Source: Flammeovirgaceae bacterium (GTDB lineage: Bacteria; Bacteroidota; Bacteroidia; Cytophagales; Cyclobacteriaceae). Taken from it: a DNA stretch of 64,000 bases. Below, in pieces: positions 15,901 to 25,857 of this stretch (its first letter is position 1; each line of letters opens with the position of its first letter). The stretch covers positions 62,001 through 126,000 of the forward strand of contig JAIYCV010000037.1 in assembly GCA_027487845.1 (NCBI GenBank), read 5' to 3'. The position numbers and the translations under genes were made by a program. The notes under the pieces are model-generated. The model was not told the origin of the DNA and searched no databases. It saw only the letters and a program-made list of their open reading frames with translations.

Positions 15901-16917
15901 TTAGTTGAGTTGATCTTTATAGAGAGGCAATACCTCCAAGAATTTAGTGAGCGTATTCTCGAGTGTGAGCTTGGAGCTTCCGCCAGAGGCGTTTTTATGG
16001 CCTCCACCTTCAAAGTGTTTTCTGGCTAACTCGTTTACATTAAAATCGCCAATAGAGCGAAAAGAAAGTTTTATCTCTTCTTTTCTGTCGTAAAGAATTA
16101 CAGCGAATTTTATTCCTTTTATCGATAACCCCCAATTGACCAAGCCTTCCGTATCTCCAGTCTGGGAGCCATATTTTTTTAGTTCTTCCTCGGAAAGCGT
16201 AATGTAGGCGGTATTGTATTCGGGCAGTATTTTGAGTTTTTCATTTAAGACATAGCCCACCAAGCGTAGCCGCTCAATGGTATTGTTATCATAAATCTGC
16301 CTTGCAACAGCAGAAGGATCAGCTCCAAAACCCACTAAATCGGAGGCTATTTGAAATTCCTTCTGAGTGGTATTGGAATGCCTAAACCCTCCCGTATCGG
16401 TCATCAGCCCCGAATAAAGGCAGTTGGCAATGTTTTCATCGATGAGCGATTCTTCGTCTAGCTCTTTTATCAATTCAAAAACCAACCCTGCGGTGGACGC
16501 GGCTTTTGTATCCCATTTGATAAAATCAGCGAAATTTTCTGGCTCTAAATGGTGATCAATCATCACTTTCTTTGCCTTGGCTTTGGTTACGAGGTCGCCC
16601 AACTCGTTTATCCTACCAAGGCTAGAAAAATCCAAACAAAAAATAAGCGTGGCTTTATTTATCGCTTCCTCCGCCTTTTTAAAAGGCTCAGTTGAATTTT
16701 TTGACAATGCCAAAACTTCATGTGATCCGGGCATCCAGGCCAAAAATAGAGGAAAATCACTCGGAGTAATCACCTGAACTTTGTGCCCTTTTTTGGTTAG
16801 AAACCCAGCTAAACCCAACGATGAACCCAGCGCATCGGCATCGGGCTTGAAGTGCGTGAGGATGACTACCTTCTGCGGCCGATTCAAAAAAGTCTTAAGG
16901 GCGTGGAGTTTTTCCAT
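15901..16917 (-). CDS. nrnA: DHH/DHHA1 phosphoesterase, NrnA-like oligoribonuclease/pAp phosphatase
   Basis: 338 residues. Motif I THFKPDADALGSSLGL (about 21-36) supplies metal-binding D26 and D28; a further aspartate is in CLDFSSLGR; the DHH motif is in MIDHHLEPE; TDTGGFRHS follows. The C-terminal DHHA1 domain has FEGGGHKNASGGS. NrnA-type enzymes degrade nanoRNAs of 2-5 nucleotides and hydrolyse 3'-phosphoadenosine 5'-phosphate. First gene of the run nrnA, FKBP, FKBP, rdgB on the minus strand. A -7 box lies just upstream at 16926-16933. Confidence 0.92.
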   Translation of the reverse strand: MEKLHALKTFLNRPQKVVILTHFKPDADALGSSLGLAGFLTKKGHKVQVITPSDFPLFLAWMPGSHEVLALSKNSTEPFKKAEEAINKATLIFCLDFSSLGRINELGDLVTKAKAKKVMIDHHLEPENFADFIKWDTKAASTAGLVFELIKELDEESLIDENIANCLYSGLMTDTGGFRHSNTTQKEFQIASDLVGFGADPSAVARQIYDNNTIERLRLVGYVLNEKLKILPEYNTAYITLSEEELKKYGSQTGDTEGLVNWGLSIKGIKFAVILYDRKEEIKLSFRSIGDFNVNELARKHFEGGGHKNASGGSSKLTLENTLTKFLEVLPLYKDQLN

Positions 16918-16925
16918 TGAGGGCG

Positions 16926-16933
16926 CAAATTTA
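16926..16933 (-). promoter_or_regulatory. -7 promoter box TAAATTTG before the nrnA-like gene
   Basis: Read on the minus strand this is TAAATTTG, a full match to TAnnTTTG, nine bases upstream of the start codon. No TTG is found 19 bases further upstream. The surrounding 16935-16985 is an AATTACGAATT/CAATTGACAATTG repeat stretch. Confidence 0.45.
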
Positions 16934-17050
16934 TCAATTACGAATTACGAATTGTCACTTGGCAATTGACAATTGACGAATTATATGAGTTATTTTTGCA
17001 AGAGGCGTTTGGTTGAGCCAGCCTAAAACGGTTTAATTTAAATATTCTTT

Positions 17051-17257
17051 ATGAAAGTGCTACTAGATGTTAAAGACAATAAAGCGGCTTTTTTTATGGA
17101 ACTGCTTAACAGTTTCCCCTACGTGAAGGCCAAAACCCTTACGCCTCATAAGGCCGAGGTGCTAGCCAATGTAAAGGAGGCCGTGGAAGAAATGAAGCTT
17201 GTGAAGGCTGGAAAACTAAAAGCGCGCAATGCGGAAGAGCTTTTCGATGAGCTTTAA
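17051..17257 (+). CDS. Small antitoxin-like protein paired with a RelE/ParE toxin
   Basis: 68 residues. It starts MKVLLDVKDNKAAFFMELL, then has a linker and a helix rich in Lys/Glu ([29 protein letters not shown]). Small proteins with this beginning (MKVLLDVKDNKA) and a C-terminal toxin-binding helix are regularly found directly before RelE/ParE-type toxins in Bacteroidota. No DNA-binding domain beyond a possible short ribbon is evident. Its 3' end overlaps the toxin start by 11 bases, which argues for coupled translation. Antitoxin role is inferred from context. Confidence 0.75.
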   Translation: MKVLLDVKDNKAAFFMELLNSFPYVKAKTLTPHKAEVLANVKEAVEEMKLVKAGKLKARNAEELFDEL

Positions 17258-17576
17258 TGTAAAAACCATTCCTAGGTTTGAGAAAGACATTAAGCGACTT
17301 TCAAAAAAGTATCCATCGCTTAAATCTGAGTACGTAAACTTGGTTAACAGCCTGAAAGAAAGACCTCTGCAAGGAACGGCATTAGGGAACGATTGCTTTA
17401 AAATACGGCTAGCTATCGCCTCAAAAGGTAAGGGCAAAAGTGGAGGGGGAAGAATTATCACCTATTTGCAAATTGTGAATAAAATTGTTTTTCTTTTGTC
17501 CATCTACGACAAGTCAGAGCAAGAGAACATCGATCCAAGAGATCTTATTAGTTTACTAAGGCAGATTCCACGGTAG
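17247..17576 (+). CDS. RelE/ParE-family type II toxin
   Basis: 109 residues from the ATG at 17247. An N-terminal strand and helix ([26 protein letters not shown], given here as the region 3-28) is followed by [21 protein letters not shown], a [13 protein letters not shown] strand pair and [15 protein letters not shown]. This is the RelE/ParE fold, in which the basic and aromatic residues of the later strands contact ribosomal mRNA or gyrase. It overlaps the antitoxin by 11 bases. The pair is 100 bases before ndk on the same strand but is probably an independent unit. Confidence 0.85.
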   Translation: MSFNVKTIPRFEKDIKRLSKKYPSLKSEYVNLVNSLKERPLQGTALGNDCFKIRLAIASKGKGKSGGGRIITYLQIVNKIVFLLSIYDKSEQENIDPRDLISLLRQIPR

Positions 17577-17636
17577 AATCAAACCATATTATTTCGCTTC
17601 TGTATCAATAAGGACAAACGTTTTGCTACTTTTTAA

Positions 17637-17644
17637 TACTTTTG
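17637..17644 (+). promoter_or_regulatory. ndk: -7 promoter box TACTTTTG before ndk
   Basis: This is a full match to TAnnTTTG 32 bases upstream of the ndk ATG at 17677. No TTG lies at the ideal 19-base spacing. The position supports the ATG at 17677 rather than the in-frame codons at 17623 or 17653. Confidence 0.5.
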
Positions 17645-17676
17645 CGACCAAAATGATTATACCAAAAAACAAACAA

Positions 17677-18096
17677 ATGGCAACAAACAGAACTTTTACC
17701 ATGATCAAACCTGATGCAACGAGTGCAAATAACACCGGTGCCATTACTAAAATGATTGAAGAAGCAGGTTTTCGCATCGTGGCCATGAAAAAAACAAGAT
17801 TAAGCAGCGAACTAGCTGGCAAATTCTATGAAGTACATAAAGAAAGATCGTTTTATGGCGAATTAGTTAGCTACATGTCGTCCGGAGCCATCGTACCCAT
17901 GATTCTTGAAAAAGAAAATGCGGTAGAAGATTTCAGAAAATTAATTGGCGCTACGGATCCTAAGAAAGCAGAGCCGGGCACCATTCGGGCACTTTTCGCA
18001 AAGTCAATTGACGCGAATGCAATACATGGTTCTGACTCTGATGTAAACGCTGAAATTGAAGGAAGTTTCTTCTTCTCTCAGTTTGAAAGATTCTAA
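17677..18096 (+). CDS. ndk: Nucleoside diphosphate kinase
   Basis: 139 residues, the family's normal length, from the ATG at 17677. The sequence begins [10 protein letters not shown]; the catalytic phospho-histidine H117 is in NAIHGSDS; the Kpn loop and RNLIG-equivalent region ([19 protein letters not shown]) are intact. It transfers the gamma phosphate between nucleoside triphosphates and diphosphates to balance NTP pools. It is followed by a ~60-base inverted repeat of AATTCAAGATTC type rather than by another gene. Confidence 0.97.
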   Translation: MATNRTFTMIKPDATSANNTGAITKMIEEAGFRIVAMKKTRLSSELAGKFYEVHKERSFYGELVSYMSSGAIVPMILEKENAVEDFRKLIGATDPKKAEPGTIRALFAKSIDANAIHGSDSDVNAEIEGSFFFSQFERF

Positions 18097-18165
18097 AATT
18101 CAAGATTCAAAGTTCAAGATTAATTGTGAGCCAATTTTGAATCTTGAACTTTGAATTAGTTAAGT
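18097..18165. repeat. TTCAAGATTCAAAGTTC inverted repeat
   Basis: The left arm near 18098-18121 (AATTCAAGATTCAAAGTTCA) is largely complementary to the right arm near 18134-18158 (TTGAATCTTGAACTTTGAAT), giving a long AT-rich hairpin after ndk. Related stretches occur at 5778-5804, 21160-21236, 30808-30838 and 59382-59468, all intergenic. Confidence 0.7.
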
Positions 18166-18305
18166 CTTACATGCTATTGACAAAAACTCTCATAACCAGC
18201 ACCCATTTCATTTTAACAATTTCAACCCGTTCGTGTTGTTGATTCATTGATCTTGAAATAAACACTAAATAAGGCGAACAACCACTAACTAATACCGAAC
18301 AACGA

Positions 18306-21158
18306 ATGATAGATCCTACCTACTCCGAAAAATTTGAATCACGTCATAATGCCCCAAATGCAGCTCAAATAGCAGAAATGCTAAGAGTAGTAAATGCTGC
18401 CTCTGTAGATGAAGTGATTGATCAAACTGTGCCCGCTGCTATTCGCTTGAAAAAGGCATTGAATTTACCCGAGGCACAATCGGAGTATGAGTTTCTCAAA
18501 GAGTTTAAAAAACTCGTTTCAAAAAATAAAATATATAAGTCTTACATCGGCACGGGCTATTATAATTGCATTACGCCAGGTGTAATTCTTAGAAATATTT
18601 TAGAAAACCCAGGGTGGTACACCGCGTACACACCTTACCAAGCCGAGATTGCCCAGGGGCGCATGGAGGCGTTGATCAACTATCAAACAATGATCATCGA
18701 CCTTACGGGAATGGAGATTGCCAATGCTTCGTTACTAGACGAAGCTACCGCTGCCGCAGAAGCTCTGCATCTTCTTCATGCCTCAAAAAAAGGCTCGAAG
18801 AAAGACGCGCATCAGTTTTTTGTTGATGAAAATACGTTTCCGCAAGTAATCGATTTATTAAGAACACGCTCAGCTCCAATTGGGGTTGACCTTGTTGTAG
18901 GCGATGTTTCAAAATTAGATGTTACTGACGCCAATTTATTTGGTGTTTATATTCAAAACCCAACCAATAACGGGGAAGTAAAAGATTATACCTCGTTCAT
19001 TGCCGCTGCCCACGAACACGATGTTTACATTGTAGTTGGTGCCGACCTTATGAGTTTGCTTTTGGTAAAATCGCCCGGTGAAATGGGTGCCGATGTAGTG
19101 GTGGGTTGCTCTCAACGCTTTGGTGTACCGATGGGCTTTGGTGGCCCCCATGCGGCCTTCTTCGCCACGAAAGATGAGTTCAAAAGACAAATGCCGGGTC
19201 GTATTATTGGCATTTCGCAAGATGCTCAAGGCAATCCCGGCTATCGCATGGCCTTGCAAACACGCGAGCAGCATATTCGCAGAGAAAAAGCAACCTCCAA
19301 TATTTGCACGGCACAAGTATTACTTTCTGTGATGGCGAGCATGTATGCAGTATATCATGGCCCTGAAGGTTTGAAAAAAATTGCAGGCAGAATTCATGGG
19401 TTAGCCAGCGTGCTCGATAGCAACTTAAAAGCAAACGGCTTCAAACAAGTAAATGAAAATTACTTCGATACTTTAAAGATTGCTGTAGTCGATAAGAAAG
19501 CAATTGAAAGCACAGCAACCAAACACGAACTTGACTTCCGCTACTTTGAGGATAATCATGTCGGGATTTCTATTGATGAAACCACTTCATTGAAAGATAT
19601 CGAAACAATTTTAAGTGTTTTCGGAATTAGCTCATTTAAAATAAACGCTAAACCGGAAATGTCGCTGTCTCCCAGCCTAGTGAGAAAATCAAGTTTCTTA
19701 ACACATCCCGTTTTCAATACGCATCATAGCGAGCATGAAATGCTGCGCTACATTAAAAAATTAGAAAGCAAAGATTTATCGATGGTGCATTCTATGATTT
19801 CATTAGGCTCTTGCACCATGAAATTAAATGCCACGACCGAAATGATTCCGGTAACGTGGCCAGAGATGGGACAAATTCATCCGTTCGCGCCAAGCAACCA
19901 AACACTAGGTTACGCTGAAATGATTTCCAATCTCGAAACTTGGTTGAAAGAGATTACGGGCTTTACTGGGATTTCATTACAACCTAACAGTGGTGCTCAG
20001 GGCGAGTATGCAGGCTTAATGGTGATTCGAGCGTATCATCAACATCGTGGTGATCATCATAGAAATATTGCACTTATACCCTCATCAGCACACGGCACCA
20101 ATCCCGCCAGCGCAGTAATGGCGGGCATGGAAGTAGTTGTTACCAAGTCTGATGCCGATGGAAAAATTGATGTAGCAGACTTAAAAGCTAAGGCGGAGCA
20201 ATACAAAAATAATTTGGCGTGCTTGATGGTAACCTACCCATCTACCCACGGTGTGTTTGAAGAAGCGATTATAGAAATCTGTGACACAATACATCAAAAC
20301 GGTGGGTTGGTGTACATGGATGGTGCGAACATGAATGCACAAGTTGGGCTCACTTCTCCTGCAAATATTGGCGCAGACGTATGCCATTTAAACCTTCATA
20401 AAACATTTTGTATTCCACATGGTGGTGGCGGCCCGGGCATGGGGCCTATCTGCTGTAACGATAAATTGAAACCGTTTTTGCCAGGGCATGCGGTAGTTAA
20501 AACGGGTGGAGAAAATGCCATTACCGCTGTATCTGCTGCCCCTTGGGGAAGCGCGAGCATTTTAGCAATCTCTTATGCTTACATTGCTATGATGGGGGGC
20601 GAAGGCTTAACCAATGCAACGAAGCTGGCGATTTTCAATGCCAACTATATTAAAGAACGTTTGAGTGAACACTATAAAATTCTTTACACGGGCACACAAG
20701 GCAGATGCGCGCATGAAATGATTGTTGATTGCCGTGATTTCAAAAAGTTTGGCGTGGAGGTAGAAGACATTGCCAAACGTTTGATGGATTATGGCTTCCA
20801 CGCACCTACAGTTTCGTTTCCGGTGGCGGGCACAATTATGATTGAGCCCACCGAAAGTGAACCTAAAGCAGAGATGGATCGCTTTGTGGATGCGCTGATA
20901 GAAATCAGAAAAGAAATTAAGGAAGTAGAAGAGGGCAAGGCTGACAAAGAAAACAATGTGTTGAAGCATGCGCCACATACCGCTTCGGTTATCACTGCCG
21001 ATACATGGACTCGTCCTTACTCAAGACAAAAAGCAGCTTTTCCTTTGCCATTTGTTAAAGAACAAAAGTTCTGGCCAAGTGTTAGTCGTGTTGATAACGC
21101 CTATGGCGATAGGAATTTAGTTTGTTCTTGTTTGCCGATGGAGGCGTATGCTGGATAA
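18306..21158 (+). CDS. gcvP: Glycine dehydrogenase (decarboxylating), P protein of the glycine cleavage system
   Basis: 950 residues. The two homologous halves are fused as in most bacteria with a single-chain P protein. The N-terminal half has [20 protein letters not shown] and the C-terminal half the PLP site [20 protein letters not shown], with K699 as the Schiff-base lysine. Further conserved parts are [18 protein letters not shown] ([18 protein letters not shown]) and [11 protein letters not shown]. The enzyme decarboxylates glycine and loads the aminomethyl group on lipoyl-GcvH. Transcribed alone; gcvT and gcvH are not in the window. Nearby sdaA draws on the same serine/glycine pool. 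Confidence 0.98.
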   Translation: MIDPTYSEKFESRHNAPNAAQIAEMLRVVNAASVDEVIDQTVPAAIRLKKALNLPEAQSEYEFLKEFKKLVSKNKIYKSYIGTGYYNCITPGVILRNILENPGWYTAYTPYQAEIAQGRMEALINYQTMIIDLTGMEIANASLLDEATAAAEALHLLHASKKGSKKDAHQFFVDENTFPQVIDLLRTRSAPIGVDLVVGDVSKLDVTDANLFGVYIQNPTNNGEVKDYTSFIAAAHEHDVYIVVGADLMSLLLVKSPGEMGADVVVGCSQRFGVPMGFGGPHAAFFATKDEFKRQMPGRIIGISQDAQGNPGYRMALQTREQHIRREKATSNICTAQVLLSVMASMYAVYHGPEGLKKIAGRIHGLASVLDSNLKANGFKQVNENYFDTLKIAVVDKKAIESTATKHELDFRYFEDNHVGISIDETTSLKDIETILSVFGISSFKINAKPEMSLSPSLVRKSSFLTHPVFNTHHSEHEMLRYIKKLESKDLSMVHSMISLGSCTMKLNATTEMIPVTWPEMGQIHPFAPSNQTLGYAEMISNLETWLKEITGFTGISLQPNSGAQGEYAGLMVIRAYHQHRGDHHRNIALIPSSAHGTNPASAVMAGMEVVVTKSDADGKIDVADLKAKAEQYKNNLACLMVTYPSTHGVFEEAIIEICDTIHQNGGLVYMDGANMNAQVGLTSPANIGADVCHLNLHKTFCIPHGGGGPGMGPICCNDKLKPFLPGHAVVKTGGENAITAVSAAPWGSASILAISYAYIAMMGGEGLTNATKLAIFNANYIKERLSEHYKILYTGTQGRCAHEMIVDCRDFKKFGVEVEDIAKRLMDYGFHAPTVSFPVAGTIMIEPTESEPKAEMDRFVDALIEIRKEIKEVEEGKADKENNVLKHAPHTASVITADTWTRPYSRQKAAFPLPFVKEQKFWPSVSRVDNAYGDRNLVCSCLPMEAYAG

Positions 21159-21159
21159 C

Positions 21160-21236
21160 AATTCAAAATTCAAGATTTAAAATTCAAGATTCAAAGTTTA
21201 AGATTCATTTTGAATTTTGAACATTGAATCTTAAAC
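21160..21236. repeat. TTCAAGATTCAAAATTC repeat between gcvP and M28 peptidase
   Basis: About 75 bases of short direct and inverted copies of AATTCAAGATT / AATTTTGAA fill the whole gap between two convergent genes. It belongs to the family seen at 18097-18165. Position and self-complementarity fit a two-way transcript end. Confidence 0.7.
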
Positions 21237-21237
21237 C

Positions 21238-22611
21238 TTACTTCAACCCATACTTATCCATCAGATAAACTAACGCAGCCATCGCGGCTGAACCTAATTC
21301 AAGTTCGCGCTTGCTCACTTTGTCCAGCGTATCAGCGGGTGTGTGATGGTAATCGAAATAGCGTTGCGAGTCTGGAAGCATCTCTAAAAGAAATGTTCCT
21401 TGTGCGGCAAGTGGTCCTATATCTGCTCCACCTCCATCTTGCATAAAATCGTGCAAACCATAAGGTTCAAAAATACTTTTCCAACTTCTAATCTTATTTT
21501 TGATGGCTTCACTCCCACTCATGGTGAAGCCTCTTGGCGTGAAGCCGCCTCTATCAGATTCCATCGCTGCAATATGTTTCTCCTTGTGAAGTGCCGCCAG
21601 CTCGGCATATTTCAAGCCTCCACGCAACCCATTTTCTTCGTTCATAAACATAACGGCCCTGATGGTGCGCTTAGGCTTATAACCCATTGCTTTGAAAATT
21701 CGCAACACCTCAATAGACTGCACACACCCTGTTCCGTCATCGTGGGCACCCTCTGCCAAATCCCACGAATCGAGGTGACCACCCACGTCTATAATTTCAT
21801 CTTTGTATTCGCCTCCATTGATTTGACCCACCACATTGAACGAGGGCGCGTCCTCTAAAATTTCGCTATGTGTTTCCAAATAAAATTGAACATCCTTATC
21901 TTCTTTCACCAATTTGCTTAACAAATCCGCATGCTTAGTGCTTATGGCCACTGCCGGTATTTTGTTTACTTCTGGTTTGTATCGAACACCTCCTGTATGT
22001 GGATACTCCTCCACATTTAAGCCCATTGAGCGAACGATAACGGCCGCTGCGCCATACTTGGCGGCTTCGGATGCCCCGCTTCCACGTTGATTTACTGCCC
22101 CACTATAGGCCGCAAACGTGTTGATCTGTGTTGGATCCATCGGGCGATTGAAAAAGACAATTTTGCCTTGCACATTTTTTGTGCCCAGTTGAGCTAACTC
22201 TTCAAAACTTTTCACTTCTATCACTTTCGTGGAAATGCCTTCGGGGCCCGTGCCGATAGATCCGCCCAGCGAACAGACATTCACTTCCACTGTTCCCATT
22301 TTTTTGGTGTTGACTATTCTTCCAATTTCTTTTTGCCCCCTTACCCAATGGGGCACCATTACGGGCTGAAGCCAAACTGAATCGAAGTCAAAATCCTCCA
22401 TTACATGCCGGCTCCATTCCACGGCTGCCGCTGCGCCCGGTGAGCCGGAAAGGCGTGAACCAATTTTCTTAGTCAATTGCTCCAACATCTTGTATGACTT
22501 ACCGTTTTTCAACGACTCATCGAAAATGGTTTTGACAGTTGTTTCATCAACTTGTTGGGCGAAGGATTGGGTGTTCACAAAAAGGAAGATAAGCAGTAAA
22601 ATTTTATTCAT
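21238..22611 (-). CDS. Secreted M28-family zinc metallopeptidase
   Basis: 457 residues. A signal peptide runs to about residue 19 (SFAQ). A PA-like insertion spans about 120-250. The M28 catalytic core gives the di-zinc ligands H279 and D291 (GGHLDSWD...GAHDDGTG), the catalytic E325 with E326 (FMNEENGLRGG), D353 (ESDRGGF) and a C-terminal histidine in YHHTPADTLDKV. Such enzymes are aminopeptidases or carboxypeptidases acting on exported or external peptides. Transcribed alone on the minus strand, convergent with gcvP. Substrate specificity is not visible. Confidence 0.93.
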   Translation of the reverse strand: MNKILLLIFLFVNTQSFAQQVDETTVKTIFDESLKNGKSYKMLEQLTKKIGSRLSGSPGAAAAVEWSRHVMEDFDFDSVWLQPVMVPHWVRGQKEIGRIVNTKKMGTVEVNVCSLGGSIGTGPEGISTKVIEVKSFEELAQLGTKNVQGKIVFFNRPMDPTQINTFAAYSGAVNQRGSGASEAAKYGAAAVIVRSMGLNVEEYPHTGGVRYKPEVNKIPAVAISTKHADLLSKLVKEDKDVQFYLETHSEILEDAPSFNVVGQINGGEYKDEIIDVGGHLDSWDLAEGAHDDGTGCVQSIEVLRIFKAMGYKPKRTIRAVMFMNEENGLRGGLKYAELAALHKEKHIAAMESDRGGFTPRGFTMSGSEAIKNKIRSWKSIFEPYGLHDFMQDGGGADIGPLAAQGTFLLEMLPDSQRYFDYHHTPADTLDKVSKRELELGSAAMAALVYLMDKYGLK

Positions 22612-22647
22612 GTGTTAATAATTGTTTTTTAGTTGCCACATTGCCTG

Positions 22648-22664
22648 CCCCGCTGCAAGCGGGG
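22648..22664. other. GC-rich hairpin CCCCGCT-GCA-AGCGGGG
   Basis: A seven-base-pair perfect stem with a three-base loop in an otherwise AT-rich gap between the divergent M28 peptidase and sdaA. No T-run follows on either strand within the expected distance, so it may be a small dispersed palindrome or operator rather than a terminator. Confidence 0.4.
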
Positions 22665-22816
22665 GAATCGCTGAGATTATCATGCTGTTGGGTTTGGAGC
22701 ATTTTAATGGCGATTTCATTTGTTGTTTAGCTTAGGCATTAAAAGTAATTGGTTTATAATCAACCTCAAAAAAAGCGTCAGTTTAAAAGTTGTAAATTCG
22801 TGTAAACAAAAAATCT

Positions 22817-23719
22817 ATGGCATTTCTATTTGAATCGTTTGAGGAATGGAGGACTTATTGTTCTAAAACCAATAAGACACTAGACCAAGTTGTGGTTGAA
22901 TATGAAACAGAACAGAAAGGCAGATCGGAGCAAGAAATAATTGCAGGTCTTGCCAACGCCTGGAAGGTAATGAGAGAGGCCGTTCATTCTGGATTGGAAG
23001 AAGATATGACCTCCCGATCGGGCATGATCAACAATGGGGCAAAGAAGGTTTTTCGCTATCCCACTCCAGTGCTTTCAAAAGAATTTCAAAACTTGATCTC
23101 GCGGGCGTTGGCGGCAAAAGAAGTTAACTCCTGCATGGGGCGGGTAGTGGCAGCACCTACAGCTGGTGCAAGCGGAATCATGCCCGGTGTTTTATACACG
23201 CTACAAGAAATTCATCACATTAGCGATAAGCGAATTTTAGAAGCCATGATGGTGGCTGCAGGCATCGCCATTATCATAGAGCAAAAAGCTTCTATTGCTG
23301 GAGCAGTTGGTGGCTGCCAGGCCGAGACAGGTACTGCGGCCGCGATGGGAGCAGGTGCCATTGTATTTTGTTTGGGTGGCACCATCGATCAGGTTTTCAA
23401 TGCTGTTGCTATCACTATTCAATGTATGCTAGGCTTAGTGTGCGACCCGGTAGCTGGTCTTGTTGAAATTCCTTGTGTGGTGCGCAATGCAAGTGCTGCT
23501 GCCATTGCCAATAGTTCCGCTCAAATTGCATTGGCCGATGTGAGCAGCGTAATTCCCGTTGACGAAGTAATCGAAGCAATGGGCGAAATTGGCGCCAGCA
23601 TGGAAACACGTTATAAAGAAACAGCACTCGGAGGTTTAGCAGCAACCCCAACTGCTCAAAAAATTGCCAAGCGCGTTTTGATTAGAGATATTGACGTGTT
23701 GCCAGACCAAGAAAACTAA
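22817..23719 (+). CDS. sdaA: L-serine dehydratase, iron-sulfur type, alpha domain
   Basis: 300 residues. It corresponds to the catalytic alpha part of [4Fe-4S] serine dehydratases: SRSGMINNGAKK, NSCMGRVVAAPTAGASGIMPG, GGCQAETGTAAAMGA and GLVCDPVAGLVEIPCVVRNA. The cysteines in the second, third and last motifs include the cluster ligands. The enzyme converts L-serine to pyruvate and ammonia. The beta part is not fused and not adjacent, so it must be encoded elsewhere if the two-subunit form applies. A near -7 box (TAAATTCG, 22793-22800) lies upstream. It is convergent with the next gene, with one base between the stops. Confidence 0.93.
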   Translation: MAFLFESFEEWRTYCSKTNKTLDQVVVEYETEQKGRSEQEIIAGLANAWKVMREAVHSGLEEDMTSRSGMINNGAKKVFRYPTPVLSKEFQNLISRALAAKEVNSCMGRVVAAPTAGASGIMPGVLYTLQEIHHISDKRILEAMMVAAGIAIIIEQKASIAGAVGGCQAETGTAAAMGAGAIVFCLGGTIDQVFNAVAITIQCMLGLVCDPVAGLVEIPCVVRNASAAAIANSSAQIALADVSSVIPVDEVIEAMGEIGASMETRYKETALGGLAATPTAQKIAKRVLIRDIDVLPDQEN

Positions 23720-23720
23720 A

Positions 23721-24176
23721 TTATTTAATAAAATCGGGCCAGATTGCGTGGCCGAAAAAATAGGTTGCAAGGGTTAAGCTGACACCCCAAAAGCAAGCAC
23801 TAATAAACATGTAAAGAATTATTTTTTCTTTAGGACTTCCAGAACTTACCGCCAAAATAGTTCCGCCAATCGGAGTTAGAATAAGCGGTGTTAAGGCGGC
23901 TACACCTACCAAACCGTACTTTTTCCAGATCATTGAAAACTTTCTACTTCTGCTTGTGAATATCTTGCTGTTCGGAAAAAATCTCTTAAACAAATTATTG
24001 CGCAACCAGCTCCCAAAATAAGTAAAGGCGAAGACCACCGTCATCATGCCGCCAACGGTTGAAAGAATTGTTGTAACGACTGTTAATCCCGCGGCATAGC
24101 CTGACAATGGCCCGAATATGAACTTAATCATACTCGCCAAAAAAACTGGAATGGCCTTTAAGATTTCCTCTACCAT
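23721..24176 (-). CDS. Small multi-drug export protein-like membrane protein (COG2426 type)
   Basis: 151 residues from the ATG at 24176; an in-frame start 25 codons upstream (24251) would add a non-hydrophobic leader. Four to five hydrophobic segments are seen, with a basic cytoplasmic loop (FKRFFPNSKIFTSRSRKFSMIWKKYG, region about 60-90) and a GLVGVAALTPLILTPIGGTI motif (about 89-109), which resembles the proline-rich re-entrant pattern of COG2426 proteins. Transport activity is only inferred from the family name. It is divergent from the M42-like peptidase gene. Confidence 0.65.
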   Translation of the reverse strand: MVEEILKAIPVFLASMIKFIFGPLSGYAAGLTVVTTILSTVGGMMTVVFAFTYFGSWLRNNLFKRFFPNSKIFTSRSRKFSMIWKKYGLVGVAALTPLILTPIGGTILAVSSGSPKEKIILYMFISACFWGVSLTLATYFFGHAIWPDFIK

Positions 24177-24301
24177 TGAACTGTTTCTAAACCCCGAAGC
24201 TAAGTAGAATTTTGAGAATAGACGATCGCCTTGAGTAAAAATTGCTACCAATAATTGGAATGTGAAAGTATTATGAATTAAGTTGTAAACTAATTGTAGT
24301 T

Positions 24302-25252
24302 ATGGCCAAATCAGTAAAAAAAATAGATTCGTATTTAGATTCAGATTTGCTAAGGCAACTTTGTGAAGTACAAGCGACTTCAGGTCATGAAGTTGCCATG
24401 AAGAGCTTCTTATTAAACTATCTAAAGAAAAACAGCAAGAACTGGAAAGCGAAACCTGAAATAATTCATGGAGAGGCATTGCAAGATTGTATCATTTTAA
24501 AATTCGGAAAACCACGCACGGCCATTTTTGCGCACATGGATACGGTTGGCTTTACGGTTCGTTATTTTAACCAGTTGCTCCCAGTTGGCAGTCCCGATGC
24601 TGAGCCGGGTACCAAATTAGTTGGCCACGATAGTTTGGGTCTAATAGAATGTGAGTTGGAATTCAGCAAAGAAAATCATGCCTTTTATAAGTTTGGCCGA
24701 TCAATTGATCGCGGTACGCAACTCAGTTACAAAATAGATTTTCGCGAAAGCAAGCAATACATTCAAACGCCCTATCTGGATGACCGTTTAGGTATTTATA
24801 ATGCCCTCAAGGTGGCGGAAACATTAAAAGATGGCGTTATCATTTTTAGCTGTTGGGAAGAACACGGTGGCGGTTCTGTCCCGTACTTAGCGGATTATAT
24901 TTACAAGAAGTGGGGAGTACGACAAGCCTTAATATCAGATATCACTTGGGTATCGGATGGCGTTGAACACGGAAAGGGAGTTGCCATCTCACTCCGCGAT
25001 CGGAATATTGCCAGAAGAAGTTTTGTTAACAAAGTGATAGCCATTGCCGAGAAAAATAGAATTGATTACCAACTCGAGGTGGAAGGAAGTGGGTCGAGCG
25101 ATGGAGGCGAGTTACAGAAAACTGCCCTGCCTTTCGACTGGTGTTTTGTTGGAGCCCCCGAAGAAGGAGCTCATACACCTAACGAGAAAGTTCATAAGCA
25201 TGATATTGCAACGATGATTGAGTTGTATCAATGCTTGATGAAAGAGCTTTAA
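24302..25252 (+). CDS. M42-like metallopeptidase (glutamyl/deblocking aminopeptidase family)
   Basis: 316 residues. Dinuclear-metal ligands can be followed: H78 and the supporting D80 (FAHMDTVGF), bridging D160 (YLDDRLGIYN), catalytic E186 with E187 (CWEEHGGG), D213 (ISDITWVSDG) and the final histidine in HTPNEKVHKHD. This set is that of M42/M20-like aminopeptidases; the length is shorter than typical M42 enzymes (about 340-360). It should trim peptides in the cytosol since no signal peptide is present. The stop overlaps the convergent Uma2 gene by four bases. Confidence 0.85.
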   Translation: MAKSVKKIDSYLDSDLLRQLCEVQATSGHEVAMKSFLLNYLKKNSKNWKAKPEIIHGEALQDCIILKFGKPRTAIFAHMDTVGFTVRYFNQLLPVGSPDAEPGTKLVGHDSLGLIECELEFSKENHAFYKFGRSIDRGTQLSYKIDFRESKQYIQTPYLDDRLGIYNALKVAETLKDGVIIFSCWEEHGGGSVPYLADYIYKKWGVRQALISDITWVSDGVEHGKGVAISLRDRNIARRSFVNKVIAIAEKNRIDYQLEVEGSGSSDGGELQKTALPFDWCFVGAPEEGAHTPNEKVHKHDIATMIELYQCLMKEL

Positions 25253-25779
25253 AATTCAAAAGAATGATTGAGTAACTTAGAGTCAATTTTTCCTTCTAAC
25301 AAAATGGGTGATTCATATTTCCCTAAATAAAAAAAATATCCCATTGCTTGCCTAGACGAGGGATCGACTATCCAATATTCTTTTACACCAAATTTTTCGT
25401 ACAGTTCTTTTTTGGTCTTTAAATCATGGTTCTTGTTTCCTTCCGATAAAACTTCGATAATCAAATCGGGCACTCCGTAAATATGCTCTTGAATAATCGA
25501 AAGGTTTTCTTTAGCGATGAAAACAAGATCGGGCTGCACAGCATTTTTTTGTTCATCTAAAAAAACATCAAAGGGGGCAACATATAATTCGCCAAGGTCA
25601 TGTTGCTCAACAAAGTGATCGATTGCTGAGAATAATTTTCCAATAATTCTTTGGTGATTGCGGGCTGGTGAAGGGCTCATATAAATTACTCCGTTTAATA
25701 ATTCAGCCAAGGTTCCCTCGGGAAGCATTTTGAAAACTTCCATAATGGTGCGTGGCGGGCTTTCAATAACAGCGCTCAT
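25249..25779 (-). CDS. Uma2-family (PD-(D/E)XK-like) protein
   Basis: 176 residues. It has the family pattern: LLNGVIYMSPSPARNHQRI (about 27-45), FDVFLDEQKNAVQPDLVFIA (with the PD motif near 78-79), PDLIIEVLSEGN (glutamate near 105) and KKELYEKFGVKEYWIVDPS with the conserved lysine and aspartate. Uma2 proteins have a restriction-endonuclease-like fold; their biological role is not established and most occur in multiple copies, as here (also at 46478 and 49533). Overlaps the M42-like gene by four bases, tail to tail. Confidence 0.85.
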   Translation of the reverse strand: MSAVIESPPRTIMEVFKMLPEGTLAELLNGVIYMSPSPARNHQRIIGKLFSAIDHFVEQHDLGELYVAPFDVFLDEQKNAVQPDLVFIAKENLSIIQEHIYGVPDLIIEVLSEGNKNHDLKTKKELYEKFGVKEYWIVDPSSRQAMGYFFYLGKYESPILLEGKIDSKLLNHSFEF

Positions 25780-25857
25780 AATTCAAATTTACTCAAAAAA
25801 AATTCATAAGTTTAAGCAACCAACTGAGTTTTAAAAAGCACAAAAAACAATAAATCT

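Noticed and set aside
18097-18305. Glycine riboswitch upstream of gcvP
   Set aside because: The gap has only an AT-rich inverted repeat and unstructured sequence; the tandem glycine-aptamer core bases are not seen.
22648-22664. Riboswitch or terminator for sdaA
   Set aside because: A single seven-pair stem with no T-run and no conserved riboswitch core.
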